In this document: positions 26,018 through 33,617 of the stretch, piece by piece | How positions within the stretch are numbered: the stretch's first letter is position 1 | How the letters are laid out: each line of letters starts with the position of its first letter | Origin: JACKII01 sp041687435 | Lineage (GTDB): Bacteria; Pseudomonadota; Alphaproteobacteria; Bin95 | NCBI GenBank assembly: GCA_041687435.1 | Contig: JAWLBX010000011.1 | Span: 1 to 64,000, forward strand | Direction of reading: 5' to 3' | Length of the DNA: 64,000 nucleotides | Made by a program: the position numbers and the translations under genes | Notes under the pieces: generated by a model | Seen by the model: only the letters and a program-made list of their open reading frames with translations | Database searches by the model: none | Told to the model about the DNA's origin: nothing

Positions 26018-27598
26018 ATGACAACCCAAGTGAAAATCACCCGCGCGCTGATCAGCGTTTCCGACAAGACCGGCCTGGCCGAGTTCGGGCAGTTCCTGGC
26101 GAGCCAAGGGGTTGAGGTGCTATCCACCGGCGGCACGGCGCGCACCCTGCGCGAGGCCGGGGTGGCGGTGAAGGATGTCTCCGAAGCTACCGGCTTTCCG
26201 GAGATGCTGGACGGACGGGTCAAGACCCTGCATCCGGTCATTCACGGCGGCTTGCTGGGCCTGCGCGATGGCGGCGAACATGCCCGGCAGATGGCGGAGC
26301 ACGGCATCCAGCCCATCGACCTGCTGGTGGTAAACCTCTATCCGTTCGAGAGCACGGTGGCGGGCGGCGCCGGCTTCGATGACTGTATCGAGAATATCGA
26401 CATCGGCGGACCGGCGCTGATCCGCGGCGCTGCAAAAAACCATGCCTTCGTCACGGTCGCGACCGAAATGGAAGACCTGGCGGAAATCCGGGCGGAAATG
26501 GAAGCGAACGCCGGGGCGACCTCTGCCGCGCTGCGCCGCAAGCTAGCCGCGGCGGCCTATGCGCGGACGGCGGCCTATGACGCCGCTATCTCCCAATGGT
26601 TCTCGGGCCAGGTCGGCGAGCCGATGCCGCGCCACCTCGCCTTCGGCGGCAAGCGCGGCGACCTGCTGCGCTATGGCGAGAACCCGCACCAGGCAGCGGC
26701 GTTCTATGCCAACGGAGAGGCCCGCCCGGGTGTGGCCTCGGCCCGGATCGTGCAGGGCAAGGAACTGTCCTACAACAACCTGAACGACACGGATGCCGCC
26801 TTCGAATGCGTCGCAGAATTCGACGAGCCGGCGGTGGCGATCATCAAGCACGCCAACCCGTGCGGCGTCGCGGTTGGCGGCAATCTGCTGGATGCCTGGC
26901 AAAAGGCTTTGCGCTGCGACCCGGTCAGCGCCTTTGGCGGCATTGTTGCCGTCAATCGTGGGCTTGACGGCGAATTGGCGGAGGAACTCAACAAACTGTT
27001 CCTTGAAGTCGTCATTGCCCCGCAGGCAAACGGAGACGCGCTGAAAGTGCTGGGCGGTAAAAAGAACGTGCGCGTGCTGCTAACCGGCGGCATGCCGGAC
27101 CCGACCACGGCCCGGCTCACCGCCAAGACTCTGTCCGGCGGCCTGCTGGTGCAAACGGCGGACAATGGCCGCGTCAATGCCGAGAGCCTGCAAGTCGTCA
27201 CCAAACGCGCGCCGAGTGCGCAGGAAATGGCCGACCTGTTGTTCGCCTTCCGTGTCGCCAAGCACGTTAAATCGAACGCCATTGTCTATGCAAAAGACCT
27301 GGCGACCGTTGGCGTCGGCGCCGGTCAGATGAGCCGGGTCGATTCGGCCCGCATTGCCGCCCGCAAATCCGCCGATGCGGCAGAAGCCGCAGGCATGGGC
27401 GAGCCGCTGGCCAAGGGTTCGGTTGTGGCCTCCGACGCCTTTTTCCCGTTCGCCGACGGCTTGCTGTCAGCAGCCGAGGCCGGGGCGACGGCGGTGATCC
27501 AGCCCGGCGGCTCGATCCGCGACAAGGATGTGATCGCGGCTGCCGACGAAGCCGGCCTCGCCATGGTGCTCACCGGCATGCGCCACTTCCGGCACTGA
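26018..27598 (+). CDS. purH: Bifunctional AICAR transformylase / IMP cyclohydrolase
   Basis: A 526-residue enzyme for the last two steps of de novo IMP synthesis. The N-terminal MGS-like IMP cyclohydrolase domain (about 1-200) includes SVSDKTGLAEF and RVKTLHPVIHGGLL; the C-terminal AICAR transformylase domain includes NPHQAAAFY, IKHANPCGVA and the terminal DKDVIAAADEAGLAMVLTG. Length is normal for the family. The stop lies 13 bp from the stop of the convergent DUF502 gene. Confidence 0.98.
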   Translation: MTTQVKITRALISVSDKTGLAEFGQFLASQGVEVLSTGGTARTLREAGVAVKDVSEATGFPEMLDGRVKTLHPVIHGGLLGLRDGGEHARQMAEHGIQPIDLLVVNLYPFESTVAGGAGFDDCIENIDIGGPALIRGAAKNHAFVTVATEMEDLAEIRAEMEANAGATSAALRRKLAAAAYARTAAYDAAISQWFSGQVGEPMPRHLAFGGKRGDLLRYGENPHQAAAFYANGEARPGVASARIVQGKELSYNNLNDTDAAFECVAEFDEPAVAIIKHANPCGVAVGGNLLDAWQKALRCDPVSAFGGIVAVNRGLDGELAEELNKLFLEVVIAPQANGDALKVLGGKKNVRVLLTGGMPDPTTARLTAKTLSGGLLVQTADNGRVNAESLQVVTKRAPSAQEMADLLFAFRVAKHVKSNAIVYAKDLATVGVGAGQMSRVDSARIAARKSADAAEAAGMGEPLAKGSVVASDAFFPFADGLLSAAEAGATAVIQPGGSIRDKDVIAAADEAGLAMVLTGMRHFRH

Positions 27599-27611
27599 CT
27601 GGATTGTTGCA

Positions 27612-28415
27612 CTAGTCCGCCGCCACTTGGGCTTTCGCGGCGCCGCGGGCGCGGGCGGCGTCTTCGTCCGCGTGGGCTCTGTCGTGCGCGGCATCCGCAT
27701 GGATCGGCGGATTGTCCCGCAGTATTGCGGGCCGCCGATCCGGCGGCGTGACGAGGCCACCAGAGACCACCATCTTAATGCCCTCCTCCACCGTCATCGA
27801 CAGCACGACCAGATCTTTTTTCGGCAGAAACAGCAAGAAACCGCTGGTCGGGTTCGGCGTCGTCGGCAGAAAGACGTTAATCATCTCCTCTTCCGTCAGG
27901 TTCTGCACCTCGCCTTCAGTCTTGCCAGACACAAAGCCCATGCACCAGATGCCGCGGCGCGGGTATTCCAGCAGCACCACCTGACGGAACGCCTCCGACT
28001 TGCTCTTCAGCACGGTTTCCAGGATTTGCTTTAACGCGTTGTAGATCGTGCGCACCACCGGCATGGTGTTTACGAGCCGCTCGGCCGTATGCATGAAAAA
28101 CCGGCCGAGCATGCCAGCGGTCAAGGCACCGATCAGGGTGATGCCAATGATCGAGATCAGCAAGCCGAGGCCGGGGATGCTGAACGGCATCAGCGTTTCG
28201 GGGTTGTAGCCTTCCGGAATCAGCGTGCGAACGGTGGAATCGAAGAAGTCGATGATCTGGATCGCCAGCCAGACCGTAATCGTAATCGGCGCCGTGACCA
28301 GAACGCCGGCGAAGAAATAGGTGCGAAGCCGGGTGGAAAAGCCACGGCGGATGGTCCGCATATGCCGGCGGAAATATCCGCCCTCCTTGGGTTGCTCCGT
28401 CATATGAGCGGCCAT
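27612..28415 (-). CDS. DUF502 family membrane protein
   Basis: A 267-residue inner-membrane protein. Two membrane helices (FFAGVLVTAPITITVWLAI and GLGLLISIIGITLIGALTAG) flank a loop with the family's FFDS and PGLG motifs. The soluble C-terminal half has VVLLEYPRRGIWCMGFVSG and VFLPTTPNPTSGFLLFLP, the DUF502 signature. The Ala/Asp-rich C-terminal tail is low complexity. Function unknown. I chose ATG 28415 (AGAGAGA upstream); 28403 is an alternative. Confidence 0.9.
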   Translation of the reverse strand: MAAHMTEQPKEGGYFRRHMRTIRRGFSTRLRTYFFAGVLVTAPITITVWLAIQIIDFFDSTVRTLIPEGYNPETLMPFSIPGLGLLISIIGITLIGALTAGMLGRFFMHTAERLVNTMPVVRTIYNALKQILETVLKSKSEAFRQVVLLEYPRRGIWCMGFVSGKTEGEVQNLTEEEMINVFLPTTPNPTSGFLLFLPKKDLVVLSMTVEEGIKMVVSGGLVTPPDRRPAILRDNPPIHADAAHDRAHADEDAARARGAAKAQVAAD

Positions 28416-28577
28416 TCTCTCTGAAGCTGCTGCGTGCCATCCAGGCGCGATAGAATGTTTGTCACACTCCGCCGTTGCCGGTACGTATAATTCAACAAAT
28501 GGCGCTTCGCACGCCGTCTGTCCATAGGCGCTATGGTGCAATCCGGCGCGAGTCACGGCAACCGGGGAACCTCTTCC

Positions 28578-29987
28578 ATGAGCAACAAAGACCTTTCCGG
28601 CCAATCCATCGAGCAACTGGCGGCGGGGTTGCGCAACGGCTCCTTCCGCGCCCGGGATGCGGCGGAAGCGGCCATCGATGCCCAGACCCGGCTGGAGCCA
28701 ACGCTCAACGCCTACCGCGACTGGAACCCGGATTATACCCGGGCCCAGGCCGATGCTGCCGACGCCGCCTTGGCCGCACGCTTCGATCTGGGTGTGCTGC
28801 AAGGCCTGCCGGTGTCCGCGAAGGATCTCTATGCCGTTGCCGGCTACGAGACCTTCGCCGGCTCGCCCTATCCCCTGCCGATGTTCGCCGACGAAGGCCC
28901 CGTGGTCCGTGCGGTGCGCAGCAATATGGCAGTGATCCCCGGCAAGACGCACACGGTCGAATGGGCATTCGGTGGCATCGGCATGAACCCGCACCACGCG
29001 ACCCCTCGCAATCCGTGGGATGACCGGGACCACCGCGCGCCCGGCGGCTCGTCCAGCGGTGCGGGGGTTTCGCTCTGGCAGGGTTCCGCCGTTGCGGCGC
29101 TGGGCAGCGATACCGCCGGCAGCGTCCGCATACCGGCCAGTTGGACCGGGACCGTCGGCGTCAAAACCACCTGGGGCCGCTGGTCGCTGGACGGAATCGC
29201 CCCGCTGTCGCCCACGCTCGACACCCCCGGTGTGCTGACGCGAACGGCGGAGGATGCGGCGCTGGCCTTTGCCGCGCTGGACCCGCAGGTGAGCGACCCG
29301 CACGCCTTTTTGCAGCAATGCCGCCAAGCAGAGGCGCGGCGCTTCACCCTGGGCGTTTGCGACTGGATGTTCGAGGACAACTCCCCCGGCGTGGCGGAGG
29401 CCGTGCAGCAGGCGCTGGATGCGCTCGCCGCCGCAGGCGCCCGTATCATCAAGGTCGACGTGCCGAACCTGGAGGAACTGCACGAACTGTTCCGCCGCGG
29501 CGGCATTGCCGGCATCGAATTCGCGGCCTTTATCGGCCGGCCCGAAATGGCAAAGTGGAAAGCGGCGGTGGACCCGATCGTGCAATCCCGTTTCGCGGCG
29601 ATCGAGTCGGTGCCGGCAAGCGAATACATCCGCCGCGTCATCCGCATTGGCGAAATGGCGGTCGAAGCCGCGCCGGTGTTCGAGCAGGTAGACGCCATCG
29701 TCGGGCCGACCATTCCGATCACCCCGCCCAAAATCGCCGATCTGCAATCGGTGGAAGCCTATGGCAGCCACAACCTGCAATCGCTGCGCAACACCAGTGT
29801 CGGCAACATCCTGGCGCTGTCCGGCGTAACGCTGCCGGTGGGCCTGGACAAGGCCGGCATGCCGGTCGGCCTGCAAGTGATGACTCCGAACGGCGCCGAC
29901 GAGCAGGCGCTGGCCATGGCCGTGGCGTTCGAGCGGGTGCTGGGCACGCCGCGGGATCGTCTGGGCGCCCCGGCGATGGTGCGCTAG
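28578..29987 (+). CDS. Amidase-signature enzyme
   Basis: A 469-residue hydrolase with the Ser-cisSer-Lys triad: Lys82 (SAKDLYAV), cis-Ser near 158 (APGGSSSGAG) and nucleophile Ser182 (SDTAGSVRIP). The family hydrolyses amides from indoleacetamide to biuret intermediates, and this member resembles catabolic amidases more than GatA. ATG 28578 gives MSNKDLSGQS. It heads a plus-strand operon whose later members overlap: unknown protein, AroQ-like, cyclotransferase-like, EamA exporter. A cytosolic role in hydrolysing an imported or internal amide is likely. Confidence 0.92.
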   Translation: MSNKDLSGQSIEQLAAGLRNGSFRARDAAEAAIDAQTRLEPTLNAYRDWNPDYTRAQADAADAALAARFDLGVLQGLPVSAKDLYAVAGYETFAGSPYPLPMFADEGPVVRAVRSNMAVIPGKTHTVEWAFGGIGMNPHHATPRNPWDDRDHRAPGGSSSGAGVSLWQGSAVAALGSDTAGSVRIPASWTGTVGVKTTWGRWSLDGIAPLSPTLDTPGVLTRTAEDAALAFAALDPQVSDPHAFLQQCRQAEARRFTLGVCDWMFEDNSPGVAEAVQQALDALAAAGARIIKVDVPNLEELHELFRRGGIAGIEFAAFIGRPEMAKWKAAVDPIVQSRFAAIESVPASEYIRRVIRIGEMAVEAAPVFEQVDAIVGPTIPITPPKIADLQSVEAYGSHNLQSLRNTSVGNILALSGVTLPVGLDKAGMPVGLQVMTPNGADEQALAMAVAFERVLGTPRDRLGAPAMVR

Positions 29988-30026
29988 GGCGCCGGCTTTG
30001 CTGCTGGCGGAAGGGGATTGGACCAA

Positions 30027-30743
30027 ATGACCGACAACGGCATTCTGATTGTCTGGACCGGCATCACGGAAGACCGCGACGCCCTGTTCAACGGCTGGTA
30101 CAACCGCCAGCACCTCTCGGAGCGGACCAATGTGCCGGGCTTCCGCAACGGCCGGCGCTATAAGGCGGTTGAAGGCTCGCCCGCCTATCTGGCGTGGTAC
30201 GAGCTGGACAGCCCCGCTGTCTTCACTAGCGCCGCCTATGCCAAGCGCCAGAACAACCCGACCGGCTGGACCCAGGCGGTGATGCCGGGCTTCCGCGACG
30301 TCACCCGTGTGGCCGGGCGCATACAGGCGCGGCTGGGGCAGGGTCTAGGCGGCGCCTGTGCCTCCTGGCGGCTGACGCCTGCGGCCGGCTCCGAAACCAG
30401 TCTTACCGACTGGCTGACGCAGGAGGCGCTGCCGCAACTGCTGGCGGACAATACCGATGTGCTGGGCGCGGTGCTGGCAGCGCCGCTCGACGCGGCGGAG
30501 GATGCGGGCGCCACCTCGAACGAAACCAAAATGCGCGCCCAGCCGGACAATCCGTCCTGCTGGGGCCTGCTGATCGAGTGCGCCGATGTGGAAACCGCGC
30601 AGACGGTTCAGGCCAAGCTCAACCCGACCACACTGGCGCAGCATGGCGTGGAGCGGAGCGAGCCGGGCCTTTATGCGCTCGTCACCGCGCTCGGCCAGTT
30701 CGACAATGCGCCGGCGCCTGACCTAAAGGAACTGCCCCGATGA
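30027..30743 (+). CDS. Dimeric alpha/beta-barrel-like protein of unknown function
   Basis: A 238-residue protein. The N-terminal half has FNGWYNRQHLSERTNVPGF followed by YLAWYELDSPAVF, a pattern seen in DUF4286/EthD-like ferredoxin-fold proteins that bind small aromatic or CoA substrates. The C-terminal half looks like a second, divergent copy of the same fold. AAGGGGATTGG precedes ATG 30027; the upstream TTG at 30018 is less likely. Its stop overlaps the AroQ-like start (ATGA), so it probably acts on the same pathway. Exact function unknown. Confidence 0.75.
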   Translation: MTDNGILIVWTGITEDRDALFNGWYNRQHLSERTNVPGFRNGRRYKAVEGSPAYLAWYELDSPAVFTSAAYAKRQNNPTGWTQAVMPGFRDVTRVAGRIQARLGQGLGGACASWRLTPAAGSETSLTDWLTQEALPQLLADNTDVLGAVLAAPLDAAEDAGATSNETKMRAQPDNPSCWGLLIECADVETAQTVQAKLNPTTLAQHGVERSEPGLYALVTALGQFDNAPAPDLKELPR

Positions 30744-31180
30744 AACACATTCTGTTGATCCAGGGCGCCAACCTTCGCTGGCTCGGCAAGCGGCAACCGG
30801 AATATTACGGCACCACCACCGCCAGGGAATTGGATGCCCGCCTGACCGCACACGCGGAAGCGCACGGTTACACCCTCACCATCGAGTATCACGATGTCGA
30901 AGGGGAGGCGATCCGCCGGATCTACGATGCGGTTGAGGAAGGCATCGACGGTGTTGTGATAAACCCGGCGGGTTTCACCTATGCCGGCTATGCGCTGCGC
31001 GATTGCATGTTGGGTGTGCGGGACGAGTTGCCGATCATCGAAATTCACATCACCAATGTCGCCGCACGCGAAATTCCGGACATTCCGTCCTCTGCCGCGG
31101 CAGGGGTAATCTATGGTTTTGGGCTGACCGGCTACGAGATCGCACTCGAAGCCATGTTGAAGGTGCTGGATGGCCGCTGA
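30740..31180 (+). CDS. Type II dehydroquinase-like (AroQ-fold) protein with altered active site
   Basis: A 146-residue protein with the AroQ fold. Conserved catalytic-site equivalents are Asn11 (QGANLRWLG), Arg18, Tyr23 (PEYYGT), Asn75 (VVINPAGFT), Glu101 and His103 (EIHITN), and Arg110. Two expected residues are missing: the His of the NPxxYTH segment is Tyr81, and the Arg of the RExFR lid is replaced within EIPDIP. It is therefore probably not a housekeeping AroQ and may dehydrate a related cyclic hydroxy acid. It overlaps both neighbours in the amidase operon. Confidence 0.8.
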   Translation: MKHILLIQGANLRWLGKRQPEYYGTTTARELDARLTAHAEAHGYTLTIEYHDVEGEAIRRIYDAVEEGIDGVVINPAGFTYAGYALRDCMLGVRDELPIIEIHITNVAAREIPDIPSSAAAGVIYGFGLTGYEIALEAMLKVLDGR

Positions 31181-31619
31181 GGCCGTGATACCGCTCGGCG
31201 TTTATGGCTCCCTGCTGGATGCAGACGTGCGGCGGCTGGTGCTTGGCCGCTGCCGTGCCCGCGCCGCGGTGCTGGCCGGCTGGCAGCGGGTCTATGTCGC
31301 TGGCACGGTCTATCCGGGCATCCAGCCGCAACACGGCGCTGAAACCAGCGTACTGGTACTGGATACCCTCAACCACGGCGCAATCGCCCGCTGCGATGCG
31401 TTCGAGGGGGCGGAGTACGAACGCCGGCTGTTGCCGGTGCGCTTTGAGGCCGGCGGCAGTGTGGGCGAGGCCATGTTCTATGTGCCAACCCCTGCGATAC
31501 GTCTGACCGAGCGGCCATGGCGCTATGACTGGGCCTGGCGCGCCCGTCACCGCCGCGCCTTCCTCGCTATGACCAAGGCAGCGATGCGCGGCCACCGAAA
31601 GGGGCGACGCCAGCCATGA
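31170..31619 (+). CDS. Gamma-glutamylcyclotransferase/AIG2-like protein
   Basis: A 149-residue protein. VYGSL near the N-terminus is the substrate-binding YGSL motif, and DAFEGAEYERRLLPV contains the family's catalytic Glu. The beta-barrel fold of this family releases 5-oxoproline from gamma-glutamyl amines or acts on related gamma-glutamyl conjugates. The ATG overlaps the AroQ-like gene by 11 bases and the stop overlaps the EamA start. Together with the amidase this hints at an amide or gamma-glutamyl intermediate. Confidence 0.8.
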   Translation: MAAEAVIPLGVYGSLLDADVRRLVLGRCRARAAVLAGWQRVYVAGTVYPGIQPQHGAETSVLVLDTLNHGAIARCDAFEGAEYERRLLPVRFEAGGSVGEAMFYVPTPAIRLTERPWRYDWAWRARHRRAFLAMTKAAMRGHRKGRRQP

Positions 31620-32530
31620 CGGCCAGGGCAAAGGCATCGCCGGACGCGAACACCGGCGGGACGGTTGCGGCCGGGCATTTGATGGGGCTGTATACCGCCA
31701 TCAGCTTCGGCAGCGCCTATCCGGTCGGCAAGCCGCTGGTGGCGGTGATCGACCCATTCGTGTTTTCCTCCGCCCGCTACATCGTCGCTGGTCTGGTGCT
31801 GCTGCTGGGGCTTCAGCTATTCACCCGTGCCGGTGCGCGCGTGCCCTGGCGCGAATTGCCGACGCTGGCCTTCACCGGCTTTCTAGGCTTTACAGTGTTT
31901 CAGGGGCTGTGGGGCGTCGCGCTTGATCTGACCACGGCTTCCAAGGCCAGCGTGCTGGTCTCGACCACGCCGATTTTCGGGGCGCTGATTCATGCCTTTC
32001 AGGGGCACCGCTTGCCCGGATGGGCCTGGGCGGGCATCGGAGTGGCGTTCGCCGGCGTGTTCTGCGTCATCAACAACTCGTTCGAGACGGTGACGCTGGG
32101 GGGCGGCTCGCTGCTGGGCGATGCGCTGTTCGTCGCCATTGCCGGCATATGGGCGCTGTATGGCGCGCTGTCCCGCCCGGTGATCGCCCGCGTTGGCGCG
32201 GCCCGTTCGGCCGCCTGGGCGGCGCTGCTGGGAGCGCTATTCCTGCTGCCGCTGGCCGCACCGGGCGCGGTCGCGCAGGATTGGAGCGCGGTCTCGCCCT
32301 GGCTGGCGCTGAATTTCGCCCATGTCGCACTGGTCATCGGCTGCCTGGGCATGCTGACCTGGAACGGCGGCCTGCGCCGGCTGGGATTGCCGAAGATGAC
32401 GGTCTGGCTCTACCTGACACCCGTTTCCGCCGTTATTCTCGCCAACCTGATGCTGGGCGAATGGCTGACCGGGCCGCAGATCGCAGGCGCCGCGCTGGTA
32501 CTTGGCGGCGTCGCGCTCACCCAGCGCTAA
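31616..32530 (+). CDS. EamA/DMT-family transporter
   Basis: A 304-residue ten-span membrane protein with two EamA repeats (GLYTAISFGSAYPVGKPLV near the start, VWLYLTPVSAVILANLMLGE near the end). Its ATG overlaps the preceding stop (ATGA), so it is part of the amidase operon, presumably exporting or importing its substrate or product. It differs clearly from the tandem pair at 3289-5084. It ends by overlapping the stop of the convergent hydrolase by 4 bases. Confidence 0.9.
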   Translation: MTARAKASPDANTGGTVAAGHLMGLYTAISFGSAYPVGKPLVAVIDPFVFSSARYIVAGLVLLLGLQLFTRAGARVPWRELPTLAFTGFLGFTVFQGLWGVALDLTTASKASVLVSTTPIFGALIHAFQGHRLPGWAWAGIGVAFAGVFCVINNSFETVTLGGGSLLGDALFVAIAGIWALYGALSRPVIARVGAARSAAWAALLGALFLLPLAAPGAVAQDWSAVSPWLALNFAHVALVIGCLGMLTWNGGLRRLGLPKMTVWLYLTPVSAVILANLMLGEWLTGPQIAGAALVLGGVALTQR

Positions 32531-33267
32531 AGCGTGGCCAGAAATTCATCGAGCGCCGCATTGAAGGCTTCCGGCTGATCCAAGTTGGAGACATGGCCTG
32601 CATTCGGGATCACGCGTTTCACCGCGTTCGGGATCTTTTCCACCATGTAGTCGCTGGCGCCAATGAACGGCACGTCGTTCTCGCCGACGATGATCAGGCT
32701 CGGTACGCTGATCTGCGGCAATACCCGCATCACCCGGTCGTCGCTTTGGGCCAGCATGCCGCGGGCGGCATGGGCGAGCCCGGTGGCGTCGCGGTGCTCT
32801 GCCGCTGCCTGCATTCCGTTCAAACCGTCGCGCTCGAACTTCACGGCCCGGGCCTCGGCGCGGGCGTTCCAATCGGCGCGGGCCTCGTCCTTGCGGTAGC
32901 CGGGGCCGCAGTCGATGATCAGCAGTGCGGCGCAGCGCTCCGGGTGGGCGGCATAGAAGGACAGGCTGGTATAACCGCCAAGCGACAGGCCGCCGACAAT
33001 GGCCTTGTCCACGCCCAGATGATCCAGCAGCGCAGTCATGTCAGCTACGGAATGATCTTCCGAATACAGGTCCGCGTCGGCCGGATAGTCGCTTTCGCCG
33101 TGGCCGCGAAAATCCCAGGTAATCACCTTGTAGCGGTCTTTCAGATGATCGGCCTGGCCCTGCCACATACGCCGGGTCAGCCCGAAGCCGTGCGAAAGAA
33201 GGATGGCCGGCCCCTCGCCCTGGACGGAATAGGCAAGCCGGACGCCGTTGTGATCAAGATGAGGCAT
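32527..33267 (-). CDS. Alpha/beta hydrolase
   Basis: A 246-residue alpha/beta-fold hydrolase. The oxyanion HGFG (LLSHGFGLT), the nucleophile elbow GGLSLGGYT, the acid in VGENDVPF and the His in PNAGHVSNL complete the triad. The family includes carboxylesterases, 3-oxoadipate enol-lactonases and PHA-type esterases; size and motifs do not separate them. It is convergent with the amidase operon, and the candidate small RNA starts divergently 174 bp upstream. Confidence 0.9.
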   Translation of the reverse strand: MPHLDHNGVRLAYSVQGEGPAILLSHGFGLTRRMWQGQADHLKDRYKVITWDFRGHGESDYPADADLYSEDHSVADMTALLDHLGVDKAIVGGLSLGGYTSLSFYAAHPERCAALLIIDCGPGYRKDEARADWNARAEARAVKFERDGLNGMQAAAEHRDATGLAHAARGMLAQSDDRVMRVLPQISVPSLIIVGENDVPFIGASDYMVEKIPNAVKRVIPNAGHVSNLDQPEAFNAALDEFLATL

Positions 33268-33346
33268 GGCAGGAGTTTCCTGATACTGTATTTATTTTGG
33301 CGGCTACCCTAAGCTGGGCAGCTATAATTGTGCAATGGCTGCGGTT

Positions 33347-33373
33347 GTTACCGCTCGACTCAGGCGCGGTAAC
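33347..33373. repeat. Inverted repeat, possible operator
   Basis: GTTACCGC (33347-33354) and GCGGTAAC (33366-33373) are perfect 8-base inverted arms separated by 11 bases, extendable with one mismatch. It lies upstream of both the hydrolase (minus) and the candidate RNA (plus), so it could be an operator for either. There is no T run for termination. Confidence 0.4.
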
Positions 33374-33405
33374 CAAGGGTTGTCAACAAATTCATAACTT
33401 TGAGC

Positions 33406-33436
33406 TTGATTTTAGCGGATACTCTGCGAATATATA
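33406..33436 (+). promoter_or_regulatory. Candidate promoter of the small RNA
   Basis: TTGATT (33406-33411) and the AT-rich AATATATA (33429-33436) can serve as -35 and -10 hexamers with spacing of 17 to 19 bases. Initiation near 33441-33443 would start the transcript at the base of the first hairpin. The match to consensus is moderate. Confidence 0.45.
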
Positions 33437-33440
33437 GGGT

Positions 33441-33591
33441 GTATCTGGCATTCTGAGCGTTGCTTACCGCTCCTGCCCCTCCTGAATGCCAGATATTAAC
33501 CGTTTGGAGGTATTTTTTAAGTATCTCCAACGCGGTTCACGCTCTCTCCTGACTTCGCCCCGGAAAGCCTTGGCTTCCCGGGGTGTTTTTT
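33441..33591 (+). ncRNA. Candidate structured small RNA with CU-rich loops and intrinsic terminator
   Basis: A non-coding stretch of about 150 bases folds into three elements. Hairpin 1 has perfect 12-base arms TATCTGGCATTC / GAATGCCAGATA (33442-33453, 33484-33495), with an inner GAGCG/CGCTC stem. Hairpin 2 pairs TTTGGAGGTA with TATCTCCAA (33503-33530), flanked by ACCG/CGGT. A terminator follows. Unpaired CCCCTCCT (33476-33483) and CTCTCCT (33544-33550) resemble the anti-Shine-Dalgarno loops of alphaproteobacterial trans-acting small RNAs. No open frame with a start after the GGAGG is present. Not recognised as 6S, SRP, tmRNA or RNase P RNA. Confidence 0.6.
33558..33591 (+). terminator. Intrinsic terminator of the small RNA
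   Basis: CCCCGGAAAGCC (33558-33569) pairs with GGCTTCCCGGGG (33572-33583) with one mismatch across a TT turn. It is followed at once by TGTTTTTTG. The T run is on the plus strand, so it terminates plus-strand transcription and not dxs, whose 3' end converges on it. Confidence 0.85.
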
Positions 33592-33617
33592 GTCTGCGAG
33601 ACGATGATCGAAGCGGG

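Larger units (their letters stand above)
33268..33440. other. AT-rich gap upstream of an alpha/beta hydrolase and a candidate small RNA
   Basis: This non-coding stretch is clearly AT-richer than its surroundings. It holds TATAAT at 33323-33328 without a good -35, an inverted repeat at 33347-33373, and the promoter assigned to the downstream RNA. No protein-coding potential is seen. Confidence 0.6.
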
